This document shows, piece by piece, positions 46,423 through 54,909 of a DNA stretch of 64,000 nt. Positions within the stretch are counted from its first letter, which is position 1; each line of letters starts with the position of its first letter. This stretch comes from Cognatishimia sp. F0-27. GTDB lineage: Bacteria > Pseudomonadota > Alphaproteobacteria > Rhodobacterales > Rhodobacteraceae. The DNA lies in NCBI RefSeq assembly GCF_020667845.1, contig NZ_JAFMPQ010000005.1:1-64000 (forward strand), read 5' to 3'. The notes under the pieces are model-generated. The model made no database searches, had not been told where the DNA came from, and worked only from the letters and a program-made list of their open reading frames with translations. The position numbers and the translations under genes were made by a program.

Positions 46423-48417
46423 TTACTTCGTTTTGTGCGCGGGGCCTTTCGATTTGGCCTTGGCTGCCATCGTGCGGGCCTTGTTCTTTTTGCTGGTCGA
46501 TTTGCCTTTCGGCGGCGGCGGGCCTTTGGGCTTTGTCTTGGGCCTTGTGGCGCCTTCCGAGAGCGCTTTGGCGCCGCCGCCTGCAGCCTTGTGCGTGCGG
46601 TCTGCCTGCTTTGGCGCCGGTTTGGCCCCGTGCTTTGGCGTCGCCGCGGGTTTCTGGCGCGACTCTGTCTGCGCCGCGTCGGGTCGGTCGGCACGGGTTT
46701 GCCGTGGCTCGCCCGCCTCCGGACGTGACGCGGGGGCTTTGCCGGGCCGGTCCCCATGCGGCGGCCGCTTGCCGCGATGCGGCTTTGGCGGGCCGTCGGC
46801 GCGCGCCGGCCGCTTATGCGGCGGGTGGGGTGGTCGCCCGTCCGTCAGAACCGGGGCTTCGGCCAGTTCCGTCACCACGGCGCCGGGTTCGATTTCGCCG
46901 CCGTTGGCCAAAAGCGCGCGCAGCTTGGGCGCGGCATCGCGCTTGACCTGAACAAGGGAGCGGTCCTGCTGAATACGGATCGCGCCGATCTCGTCGCGCG
47001 TCACCGCGGAGCTCTTGATCAGCATCGGCAGCACCCGCCGCGGTTCGGCCCCGGCCGCGCGCCCGCCGGTGATTGCAAACCAGACGCTCGGCCCGAATTC
47101 CGGGCGTGGCGCGGGCTTCGCGTCCGGATCGACAAGGTCTTCGGGGCTGGATCGTGCCGCGCGATAGAGGCGCAGATAGGCGGCGGCGAGTTGCTCGGCG
47201 CTGAATGTCTCCTGAAGGCGGCCCACCACGTCAGCCTCGGACTCGGCGACCGGCTCCGTCCAGGCAGGGTCGGCAAACAGGCGTTCTTCTTCCTTGGCAC
47301 GCACCGCGTCCGCAGAGGGCGCGGTTGTCCATTCGGCCTTGAGCTTTGCCCAGTTCAGGATCCGCTCGGCTTTCTTGCGCGAGGATTTCGTGACGATCAG
47401 CGCGCTGACACCCTTGCGCCCGGCGCGGCCGGTCCGCCCGGAGCGATGCAGCAGCGTCTCGTGGTTCGAGGGCAATTCCGCGTGCACCACCAGATCGAGG
47501 TTGGGCAGGTCGATGCCCCGGGCGGCCACATCCGTCGCCACGCAGACCTGCGCCCGCCCGTCGCGCATTGCCTGTAGCGCGTTGGTCCGTTCGGACTGTG
47601 TCAGTTCGCCGGACAGGGCCACAACCTGAAACCCGCGATTGGAGAGCCGCGTGGTCATGCGATTGACCATTGCACGCGTGTTCGCAAAGACGATGGCGTT
47701 GGGTGCTTGATGATACAGCAGCGTGTTGATGACCGCGTTTTCGGTGTCGCGTTCGGCGACATGCATGGCGGTGTATCGGATATCGGCGTGTTGATCGGTG
47801 GCCGATTGCACCACGATGCGGCGCGCATCCTGCTGGTAGCTTTGTGCCAGCGCGACGATGGGTTTCGGAACGGTGGCCGAAAAGAGCAGCGTCTGTCGCG
47901 TCTGCGGCGCTTCTCCGAGAATGAACTCGAGGTCTTCGCGAAAGCCGAGGTCGAGCATCTCATCCGCTTCGTCGAGCACCACCGCCGCAATCGCGGTCAG
48001 GTCGATGGAGCCCCGCATGATGTGGTCACGCAACCGCCCCGGTGTGGCGACAACAATATGGGCCCCGCGCGCCAGTGCGCGGCGTTCGTCGCGCATGTCC
48101 ATGCCACCGACGCAGGAGGCCATGACCCCTCCGGCACCGGCAAAGAGCCAGCTCAATTCGCGCTTCACCTGCAGCGCCAGTTCGCGGGTCGGCGCGATCA
48201 CAAGCGCGAGCGGGGCGCCGGGCGTGTCGAACCGCTCTGCATCACCGAGCAGCGTCGGCGCGATGGCGAGGCCAAATCCGAGGGTCTTGCCGGACCCGGT
48301 CTGGGCAGAAACAAGCAGATCCTGACCGTTGAGTGCCGGATCCGATACGGCCTCCTGAACCGGGGTAAGCGTTGTATAGCCACGGTCGTCGAGTGCAGCG
48401 CGCAGGACCTGTTTCAT
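46423..48417 (-). CDS. DEAD-box RNA helicase (DeaD/CsdA-like)
   Basis: A 664-residue ATP-dependent RNA helicase for ribosome assembly or mRNA turnover. The core has the Q-motif region TTLTPVQEAV, Walker A AQTGSGKT, LDEADEMLDLGF, FSATVPKP and HRSGRTGRAGR. After the core a DbpA-type RNA-binding domain is likely (about 465-540: IGAIRIQQDRSLVQVK). The tail of about 110 residues is very basic and Pro/Lys/Arg-rich, suited to RNA binding. The start at 48417 gives the MKQVLRAALDDRGY N-terminus with AAAGG upstream; a longer frame adds a Pro/Arg-rich stretch that looks untranslated. Confidence 0.9.
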   Translation of the reverse strand: MKQVLRAALDDRGYTTLTPVQEAVSDPALNGQDLLVSAQTGSGKTLGFGLAIAPTLLGDAERFDTPGAPLALVIAPTRELALQVKRELSWLFAGAGGVMASCVGGMDMRDERRALARGAHIVVATPGRLRDHIMRGSIDLTAIAAVVLDEADEMLDLGFREDLEFILGEAPQTRQTLLFSATVPKPIVALAQSYQQDARRIVVQSATDQHADIRYTAMHVAERDTENAVINTLLYHQAPNAIVFANTRAMVNRMTTRLSNRGFQVVALSGELTQSERTNALQAMRDGRAQVCVATDVAARGIDLPNLDLVVHAELPSNHETLLHRSGRTGRAGRKGVSALIVTKSSRKKAERILNWAKLKAEWTTAPSADAVRAKEEERLFADPAWTEPVAESEADVVGRLQETFSAEQLAAAYLRLYRAARSSPEDLVDPDAKPAPRPEFGPSVWFAITGGRAAGAEPRRVLPMLIKSSAVTRDEIGAIRIQQDRSLVQVKRDAAPKLRALLANGGEIEPGAVVTELAEAPVLTDGRPPHPPHKRPARADGPPKPHRGKRPPHGDRPGKAPASRPEAGEPRQTRADRPDAAQTESRQKPAATPKHGAKPAPKQADRTHKAAGGGAKALSEGATRPKTKPKGPPPPKGKSTSKKNKARTMAAKAKSKGPAHKTK

Positions 48418-48700
48418 GGGATGTGCCTTTCGTGGGGCGGGACGGGGCGCGATACCGGTCCCGCTGCGGCGGGGTGCCGCGCGCGGGCATGGGCGCAACG
48501 CAGCATGCCAAAGACCGCCGCGCTAATGCATGGCGCGGGGTTTGTATAGGGCCTGCGGGTCCTGAGCGGCCCGGACGGGCGCTTTGTCGCTGTTATTGGG
48601 CGATTGCTTCGGGCTTACGGTCGGTTTGCACGGGATCTCGGCTGTTGTCCGGATGGTCACGGCCAAGCGCATCGCGCGGTCTGCGGGCGAGCGGGCCGCG

Positions 48701-49885
48701 CTAATTGACGACGCGATCGGACGGGGCCGCGGGGCAGGCGGCGGCCGCCTGGACCAGACCGTGACCAAAGACGGGGTCCTTGCCTTCCCGACCCAGATCA
48801 ATCGCTCCGGAGGCCAGCTTCGCATAGTCAAGGGGCGCGCCAGCGGCGAGGCGCGCCGTCACCAGCGGCGCGGCGATTGAGGTGCCGCTCACGTAGCGCG
48901 CACCGAAAGGGGATTGCACGAACACATCGACACCGGGGGCGGCGAAATCGATATGGGATCCGCGCACCGCGCGCGGCATCGCGGCGCCACGGGCATCGAC
49001 AGCCGTTACCGCCAGCACGCCGGGCAGGGCGGCGGGATATTGCGTGGCCGCGACACGCCTGTCGTTGCCTGCCGCAGCCACGATTGTCATCCCGCGTTCA
49101 CTGGCCGCAGAGACGGCCCGCGCCAAAAGCTTGTTGGGCGGACCCGCCAGAGAAATGTTGACGACCCGGACGTCCTGTGCCGCCAACCAGTCCAGCGCCT
49201 GAACGAGCGCGGAGGCGCCTGCACGCGTATCGCCGTCGGGCGTTTCGGTGAGGACCGCTGCGCTGTAGAGCGCCACGTTCCGCAAGCGGCGGGGATCGGC
49301 CAACAGGCTGGCGACCTCCGTGCCGTGACGCAGACCGGCTGGACTGCCGGCACCAAACTGGCGTTGGCTCAGCCTTGCGCCGCTCAGCCCGTCGGCGGAG
49401 GGCTCGACCCCGCCATCGATGAGGCCGATTGCCCCGGTCGCGCGGCAGCCGCCCTCGGGCCAGCGCATCAGCGTCGTGGCGTAGTTGCGCCGGTCCGTGA
49501 CCGAAGGCAGGCTCTGCAGCCGGTAGGCGTGGTTCACGCCGACCGTGGCGGTGGTGACATCCGCCTCGAGCGCGTCGATGGCTGCCGCGCCGGAGACGTC
49601 CGCGGGCAGGTCGACGGGCACCATGATCAGGTCGAGCGCGTCGAGCGGCACCGCCGCATCGGGCGCGTAGCCCAACGCGCGGGCGGCCCGTCGCAGGGCC
49701 GTTTCGCGCGCGGCATCGGGCACCAGAGCATAGACCCGGCCGGTCTCCGCAAGCGAAGGGGGCAGCGGGGGGGGCGCCAGCCCGAGGTCACGCACGAGCC
49801 CGCAGCCGCTCAGAGCCAGCAAAAGCGCCAATGCTGCGAACATGCCAGACCGGCGCAGGCTGCGGGGCAAACCGGATTTGCTCAT
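48701..49885 (-). CDS. S8 (subtilisin-like) serine peptidase lipoprotein
   Basis: A 394-residue lipoprotein. The lipobox LSGC gives lipidated Cys28, followed by Gly, which does not signal inner-membrane retention. Residues about 47-122 look like a propeptide domain (beta-alpha-beta-beta-alpha-beta order: RVYALVPD, ETALRRAARALG, LDLIMVPVD, AAAIDALEAD, TTATVGVNHAYR). The catalytic triad is complete: Asp157 in AIGLIDGGV, His187 in GLRHGTEV and Ser336 in SGTSIAAPLV, with the oxyanion Asn in VAAAGND. Start supported by GAGAGGTC. It is divergent from the anti-sigma gene, with ECF-type promoters back to back. This suggests it belongs to the sigma-factor regulon and may process the anti-sigma factor or the RTX protein. 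Confidence 0.9.
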   Translation of the reverse strand: MSKSGLPRSLRRSGMFAALALLLALSGCGLVRDLGLAPPPLPPSLAETGRVYALVPDAARETALRRAARALGYAPDAAVPLDALDLIMVPVDLPADVSGAAAIDALEADVTTATVGVNHAYRLQSLPSVTDRRNYATTLMRWPEGGCRATGAIGLIDGGVEPSADGLSGARLSQRQFGAGSPAGLRHGTEVASLLADPRRLRNVALYSAAVLTETPDGDTRAGASALVQALDWLAAQDVRVVNISLAGPPNKLLARAVSAASERGMTIVAAAGNDRRVAATQYPAALPGVLAVTAVDARGAAMPRAVRGSHIDFAAPGVDVFVQSPFGARYVSGTSIAAPLVTARLAAGAPLDYAKLASGAIDLGREGKDPVFGHGLVQAAAACPAAPSDRVVN

Positions 49886-49909
49886 CTTGACCTCTCACGT
49901 CGTTCTTGT

Positions 49910-49940
49910 CTTGGTCGGGCGGCTGGCGGGATGGTTGAAA
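49910..49940 (-). promoter_or_regulatory. ECF-type promoter of the S8 peptidase gene
   Basis: On the minus strand TTTCAACC (49940-49933), 15 bases and CGACCAAG (49917-49910). The same two boxes precede the anti-sigma and RTX 2 genes. The downstream box lies about 25 bases before the peptidase start. Confidence 0.6.
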
Positions 49941-49944
49941 AAAA

Positions 49945-49976
49945 TTTCAACCATTTTGCGTGCCCGGCCGACAAAG
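49945..49976 (+). promoter_or_regulatory. ECF-type promoter of the anti-sigma gene
   Basis: TTTCAACC (49945-49952), 16 bases and CGACAAAG (49969-49976). Its upstream box and that of the peptidase promoter form an 8-bp inverted repeat with a 4-base A spacer (49933-49952), so two divergent promoters abut. Confidence 0.6.
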
Positions 49977-50051
49977 ACGGAAACAGTGCCATTGCCCGCG
50001 TTGCCGTGATTATGGATTGCGTGCAGGCTGGCAATATCAGGAGGCCCCAAA

Positions 50052-50627
50052 ATGGACCGCGATGACAAGATCCTAACCTATCTTCAGGGGCGCATGTCTC
50101 GGGAAGATGTGGCGCTTTTTGAGGCAGAAATCGCAAAATCGCCTGATATCGCGGCCCAGGTGGCGGTGATGCGGCGCGCGCGCGCGGTTCTGGGAACGCC
50201 TCCGCCAGACCTGCGCGATGACGGGTGGGACCGGCTGTCCCGGGCGATCGACGCACAAGGCACGCCCGACCGCGCCGCCAATGTGAACCGACCGATCCGC
50301 CTTTCTCTGTTGCAGGCCGCAAGCGTGGCGGTGGCTGCGGTGATCGGATGGAGCGTTCTGCAACCGGTCCTCTTCCCATCAGAGCCTGGCGGGCTTGCCC
50401 CGGCCTCCGCAGAGGCGGAGGTGGCGGTGCTGCAAGTTGTCTTTGTGGCTGATGCGCCGGTCGGCGAGATTGCGGCGCTCCTGACCAATCTCGGTGCAAG
50501 TATTGCCGAGGGGCCCGGCGTGCTGGGCATTTTCCGCCTGCACTTTGCCGATACCGCCGCCCGAGACAACGCGCTTGCCACCCTGTCGCGCCGGACCGAC
50601 CTCATCGACGAAGTGCTTGTCGACTAG
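50052..50627 (+). CDS. single-pass anti-sigma factor with propeptide-like periplasmic domain
   Basis: A 191-residue protein. Residues 1-80 are an anti-sigma-like cytoplasmic part (MDRDDKILTYLQGRMSREDV, then an EAEIAKSPDIAAQVA helix) without the zinc-binding His/Cys motif. One membrane helix lies at about 84-108. The periplasmic part (about 124-191) reads beta (VLQVVFV), alpha (PVGEIAALLTNLG), beta-beta (ASIAEGPGVLGIFRLHF), alpha (TAARDNALATLSRR), beta (LIDEVLV). This order and its size are those of subtilisin propeptides (Inhibitor I9/fervidolysin type). Strong AGGAGG before the ATG. The gene converges on the ECF sigma gene, with 5 bases between their stops. The role as its anti-sigma is inferred from position and layout. 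Confidence 0.75.
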   Translation: MDRDDKILTYLQGRMSREDVALFEAEIAKSPDIAAQVAVMRRARAVLGTPPPDLRDDGWDRLSRAIDAQGTPDRAANVNRPIRLSLLQAASVAVAAVIGWSVLQPVLFPSEPGGLAPASAEAEVAVLQVVFVADAPVGEIAALLTNLGASIAEGPGVLGIFRLHFADTAARDNALATLSRRTDLIDEVLVD

Positions 50628-50632
50628 CCAGC

Positions 50633-51175
50633 TCAACGCCGCCCAAGGCAGCGCAGCAACAGTTTCTTGGCGTAGTGTATCCGCGCTTTGATCGTGCCTT
50701 CGGGCGCGCTTTCGATCGCGCCGATCTGCGCGTAGGTCAGGTCCTCATAAAACGCGAGACGAATGGCGCTGAGATGCCCGGGTTTGAGTTTGGCAAGACA
50801 GGCTCGCACCCGGTCGGCATCCTGCGCCGCGATAAGCAGCGCTTCTGCATTGGGCGCGTCGTCCACGCGTTCCGGCGGGTCCTCGACCACCTGAAGCCGG
50901 GACGATTTGCGGTGCCTGTCGATCAGCTTGTTGCGGGCGATGCTGAAAAGCCACGTCTTGACGGTCGAGGCGCGCTGGTAGTGCCCGGCCGTGTTCCACA
51001 CCGCGAGCATCGCTTCCTGAACCACGTCATCAGCGGTTTCGGAATCGGCTCCCCGGCTGCGCAGAAACGCAAAAAGCGGCATCTCGTGGCGCTCGAAGAA
51101 CACGCGCATGGCGGCCTTGTCACGCGCCGCAATCCGACCCAGCAATTCTGCATCCTCGATCATCGGCTGTGACAT
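50633..51175 (-). CDS. ECF RNA polymerase sigma factor
   Basis: A 180-residue extracytoplasmic-function sigma factor. Region 2 is DDVVQEAMLAVWNTAGHY with STVKTWLFSIARNKLIDRHR, which binds the -10 box and core polymerase. Region 4 is LTYAQIGAIESAPEGTIKARIHYAKKLL, the helix-turn-helix for the -35 box (motifs overlap here for reading). ATG 51175 or 51163 may be the start. The gene is not in the usual sigma/anti-sigma operon but lies tail to tail with the anti-sigma gene. Its own upstream region lacks the TTTCAACC motif on its strand, so it may not control itself in the classical way; a TTGACA (51318-51313, minus) could serve a housekeeping promoter. Confidence 0.92.
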   Translation of the reverse strand: MSQPMIEDAELLGRIAARDKAAMRVFFERHEMPLFAFLRSRGADSETADDVVQEAMLAVWNTAGHYQRASTVKTWLFSIARNKLIDRHRKSSRLQVVEDPPERVDDAPNAEALLIAAQDADRVRACLAKLKPGHLSAIRLAFYEDLTYAQIGAIESAPEGTIKARIHYAKKLLLRCLGRR

Positions 51176-51323
51176 GTCCCTCGCGGTTCGACCGCCCGGC
51201 AGGATGGCACCGCAGGATCGGTGTTGCAAGCCGATGCGCCGTTGCGGAGAGCCGCACCTGTTCTGCGTCTCTTGGCGAAAAAAGACATTCCAGATCAGCG
51301 CTTTGTGAATTTTGTCAAAAAAG

Positions 51324-51355
51324 TTTCAACCCAATGTGCTCGGGCTGCGACCAAG
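51324..51355 (+). promoter_or_regulatory. ECF-type promoter of RTX gene 2
   Basis: TTTCAACC (51324-51331), 16 bases and CGACCAAG (51348-51355), as before the peptidase and anti-sigma genes. It lies 51 bases upstream of the RTX 2 start. Confidence 0.6.
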
Positions 51356-51405
51356 CCCTTGAAAGCCGCGTGCATTTGCGGCTCAGCCAACAAGGAGAAA
51401 TTGAA

Positions 51406-54400
51406 ATGGCGCCCGTTACCACACCCTCGATTGTATTTGCATCCCAGCCCGCAAGCACCTCTGCCAACCCGGGACCCGATCACCGCACTGTGACGCTGTC
51501 GGATGGCAGCTTTGTCACCGTGTTCGCCGTGCCCACGGGCGAAATCCGGTTTCAGCAGTTCGATGAATTTGGCAGAGCCATCGGCACCGAGGGCCAGCTC
51601 GCCAGCGGCGTGCCGCTGGCCCGGTTTGACCTGTTGGCGATTGAAAACAGCGAGCTTGTGCTTGCGCTGGAAGACGCGGGCGGCGCGATTGCACTCTCGT
51701 CATTCGATATTTCAGGCGGCACCGCCACGCTTACCACCACGGTTTCGGCAACGCTGTCGTCCATCTCCGGCACGTTCACCGGCCCGGCCCTGGCCGGGTC
51801 CAGCAGCACTGATCTGACAGTGCAGTATCTCAACGCAAGCGGCGGGGCCGTCTCGCTTCAGACGGTCACCGGACTGGCCGGTGCCGCCAGCCCGACCACC
51901 AATACCGTGAGCGTCGATGCGGATCCGGGCTCTGCGCTCGACGCGGTGCTGCTCGGGAATGGCAATCGGGTTGTCGTGATCGACACCAACGGCGCAGGCT
52001 CGAGCACAAGCAGCGACACCGCCTTCGTGGTGCTCGATCCTGCGGGTGCCGAGGTGGCGCGCGGCACGCTGTCCGACCCTGCCGGCGGGGCGGTGTCAAA
52101 ACCGCAGGTCGTTGCGCTTGCGGATGGTGGGTTTGCTGTCGCGTTCCAATCCGACGGGGGCGCTCAGACCGTGCGGCTTCAGGTGTTCAACGCCGACGGG
52201 TCGGCGCGCTCGGTAATACGCGACGTATCCGACGACGCGACGGATGCGAATGCCGATCCGGCCCTTGTCGCGCTGGATGATGGGGGATTCATCGCCTTTT
52301 TCGACCGCGCTACCGACGATACCGGGCTGGTTGCGCAACGCTATGACGCGCAAGGCGTGGCCGTGGGCGATCCGGGTGAACTGGCCGCTGGCGCAGGCGT
52401 GGAGGCGCCCTCGGTGAGCCTGCTCGGGGATGGGCTTGTAGCGCTCACCTACCTCGACGGTGGGGTGCTCAACAGCACGGTTCTGGGCACGCGGGCGCTG
52501 GACCTCGATCTTGGCGAGCAAGGCACTGACCTGCTGGGCACGGTGGACGACGATACCGTGAACGGCAGCACGGAAGACGATACGCTCGACGGCGCCGATG
52601 GCAACGACCTGTTTTTTGGCGATCTGGGTGCCGACCTGCTGCGTGGCGGCAATGGCAACGATACGCTGAACGGCGCGCGTGGCATCGATACGATTTTTGG
52701 TGGTGCGGGCGATGACCGGATCATTGTCGAAAACGGCAACTTCATCGACGACATCAATGGTGGCGGCGACACCGATACGCTCGATATGAGCGGATACACG
52801 TTCAATTTTGTCACCGTGGACCTGTCGGCGCAGACATACACGGTTGGTGGCGGCGCGGGCGTTCAGCGGGTGGTCAATGTCGAGAACGTCATCGGATCGG
52901 ACGAGAGCGGCGACATGCTGACCGGCAATAGCGGGGCAAACCGCATCGAAGGTCGCGGCGGCGACGATACCATCAATGGTTTCGGGGGCTCGGATACGCT
53001 GATTGGAGGCGACGGCGATGACAGCGTGACGGGCAGTTTGAACGGGCGCAACCTGCTCGAAGGCGGCATTGGGAGCGACACGCTGACCGGCGGCGGGCGC
53101 AACGATACGCTGATTGGCGGTGCGGGCGCAGACATCATGGACGGGGACGGCGGAAACCAGGACCTCGCCGATTACAGCGCTTCTGACGCGGCTGTTTCGG
53201 TTGCGTTGGCGCTCGGACAGGTCGCCATCGGATCTGGGGGGCATGCCGAGGGCGATACATTGACCGGCATCGAGCATCTGACCGGGTCGGCCTTTGACGA
53301 CGTGCTCAGCTCGAACAACAACAAGGTGACGATCCGTGGGCTTGACGGCAATGACAGCATCACCGGCGGCTTCAACTTTGACCGCCTGATCGGGGGCGCC
53401 GGGGACGATACGATCAACGGTCAGGGTCAGGGCGACAGCGCCGTATTCGAGGGCGACCTTGCCGATTTTGTCATCGGTCGGTCCCAGACTGGCCAAGTGC
53501 GGATCGGAGATCTGCGCCAAGCCCCGGAGAGCGAAGGCGTTGATACCACGATCAGCGTGGAGTTTTACGAGTTCGCCGATCAGACGGTGACCGTGAGCAC
53601 GGTTATCGATGACACCGTGATCCTCGGGACAAATGCCTCAGAGACCATCACGCCGCCCGTCGATGCCGTGCAGGTGTTTGGCTTTGGAGGCGACGACGTG
53701 ATCGTCGCCAGTGCTGCGGGCCAAAGGATCGACGGTGGGCGCGGCGCGGACACGGTAACCGGCAGCACCGGCAGCGATACGCTTGAAGGTGCAGAGGGGC
53801 GCGACCGGCTTTCCGGCGGGGCGGGTGACGACACGGTTTCGGGCGGCGATGGCGACGATATCGTGATCGGCGGCGGCGGCGCAGACCGCCTCGAAGGCGA
53901 TGAGGGGCACGATTCCTTTGACGGCGGGGCCAATGCCGACAGGCTCAATGGCGGGCTTGGCGACGATACGCTCTTTGGTAACAGCGGTTTTGATACAGCC
54001 CTGTATGTCGGTCTGTCCGCCGGTGTCTTCGTCACGCTTGAGAGCGGCTTTGCGACCGGCGGCGGCGGTGACGATGTGCTTGCGAGCATCGAAGGGGTGT
54101 TCGGGTCCGGCCATGACGATGTGATCTTCGGGTCGAATGCCAAGGGCGAACGGCTCGAAGGCTCTCTCGGCCACGACCAGCTCTCCGGGCTGGACGGGCG
54201 CGACACGCTGCTGGGCGGCGATGGCAATGACACGCTTCTGGGGGGCGATGGTGTCGATCGCATGCTCGGCCAGGACGGCGACGACCGGCTCGAAGGCGGC
54301 GGCGGCACGGATTTCATGACCGGCGGCGCGGGGGCGGACAATTTCGTGTTCCGCAGCATCGACGACACCGGCGTGGGCCGCTTCAACCGCGACGAACTGC

Positions 54401-54657
54401 GCGATTTCTCCGGCGCGGAGGGCGACCGGATAAACCTGTTCCTGATCGATGCGGACGAGACGGTTGCGGGCAATCAGCGGTTTGTCTTTGCCGGCGACAG
54501 TTTCACGGGATCTGCGGGGGAGTTGATCCTCAATGACTTCGTGCTTTCCGGTGTCGATGTGACGATTGCCTCGATGGATGTGGATGGCGACGGTCTCGCG
54601 GATGGGCAGATCTACGCGGTTGGCAGCGGCATCACCGTGGACGATTTCGTGCTCTGA
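51406..54657 (+). CDS. RTX protein 2
   Basis: A 1083-residue acidic secreted protein without signal peptide. The first about 370 residues contain repeats of the LxDGGFxVxFxxxxG...QxFDxxG type (ALADGGFAVAFQSDGG, ALDDGGFIAFFDRATDD), likely a beta-propeller. From about residue 375 RTX nonapeptide blocks (GGNGNDTLNGARG, GGDGDDSVTG) alternate with non-repeat segments. The last about 200 residues, including GVGRFNRDELRDFSGAEGDR and SMDVDGDGLADGQIY and ending DFVL, closely match the end of RTX protein 1 and should hold the type I secretion signal. AAGGAG before ATG 51406 decides the start; an in-frame ATG at 51169 would include the promoter. It is probably controlled by the adjacent ECF factor. Confidence 0.9.
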   Translation: MAPVTTPSIVFASQPASTSANPGPDHRTVTLSDGSFVTVFAVPTGEIRFQQFDEFGRAIGTEGQLASGVPLARFDLLAIENSELVLALEDAGGAIALSSFDISGGTATLTTTVSATLSSISGTFTGPALAGSSSTDLTVQYLNASGGAVSLQTVTGLAGAASPTTNTVSVDADPGSALDAVLLGNGNRVVVIDTNGAGSSTSSDTAFVVLDPAGAEVARGTLSDPAGGAVSKPQVVALADGGFAVAFQSDGGAQTVRLQVFNADGSARSVIRDVSDDATDANADPALVALDDGGFIAFFDRATDDTGLVAQRYDAQGVAVGDPGELAAGAGVEAPSVSLLGDGLVALTYLDGGVLNSTVLGTRALDLDLGEQGTDLLGTVDDDTVNGSTEDDTLDGADGNDLFFGDLGADLLRGGNGNDTLNGARGIDTIFGGAGDDRIIVENGNFIDDINGGGDTDTLDMSGYTFNFVTVDLSAQTYTVGGGAGVQRVVNVENVIGSDESGDMLTGNSGANRIEGRGGDDTINGFGGSDTLIGGDGDDSVTGSLNGRNLLEGGIGSDTLTGGGRNDTLIGGAGADIMDGDGGNQDLADYSASDAAVSVALALGQVAIGSGGHAEGDTLTGIEHLTGSAFDDVLSSNNNKVTIRGLDGNDSITGGFNFDRLIGGAGDDTINGQGQGDSAVFEGDLADFVIGRSQTGQVRIGDLRQAPESEGVDTTISVEFYEFADQTVTVSTVIDDTVILGTNASETITPPVDAVQVFGFGGDDVIVASAAGQRIDGGRGADTVTGSTGSDTLEGAEGRDRLSGGAGDDTVSGGDGDDIVIGGGGADRLEGDEGHDSFDGGANADRLNGGLGDDTLFGNSGFDTALYVGLSAGVFVTLESGFATGGGGDDVLASIEGVFGSGHDDVIFGSNAKGERLEGSLGHDQLSGLDGRDTLLGGDGNDTLLGGDGVDRMLGQDGDDRLEGGGGTDFMTGGAGADNFVFRSIDDTGVGRFNRDELRDFSGAEGDRINLFLIDADETVAGNQRFVFAGDSFTGSAGELILNDFVLSGVDVTIASMDVDGDGLADGQIYAVGSGITVDDFVL

Positions 54658-54673
54658 CGCGCGCGGGCGCGTC
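54656..54673 (+). terminator. hairpin directly after RTX gene 2
   Basis: GACGCGC, GCGG loop and GCGCGTC form a perfect 7-bp stem overlapping the stop codon. No T-run follows (ATTCCC), so it may protect the 3' end more than terminate. Confidence 0.35.
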
Positions 54674-54909
54674 ATTCCCAAGAGCATGTCATCGGGCCGG
54701 TCGCACATCCGTGTGGCTGGCCCGGTGCTTTGTGGCGTGTCGGTCTTGCGTGGTGCGCGCGGCATCGGGCTTGCCGCGCAGAGCATGCGGTGTCGCTTTG
54801 CGCGGCACTCGGATCCCGGATGTGACCCCCGGCGCGCAATCCACCGTGACAGCGCCGCGCCGCAGCTGTAATCGTCTGACAGAGCCAAGACAGTCCGGGA
54901 GACCCCATT

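Noticed and set aside
51169-51405. N-terminal extension of RTX protein 2 to 51169
   Set aside because: The stretch is Cys/Arg-rich, contains the ECF promoter, and a strong AAGGAG precedes ATG 51406.
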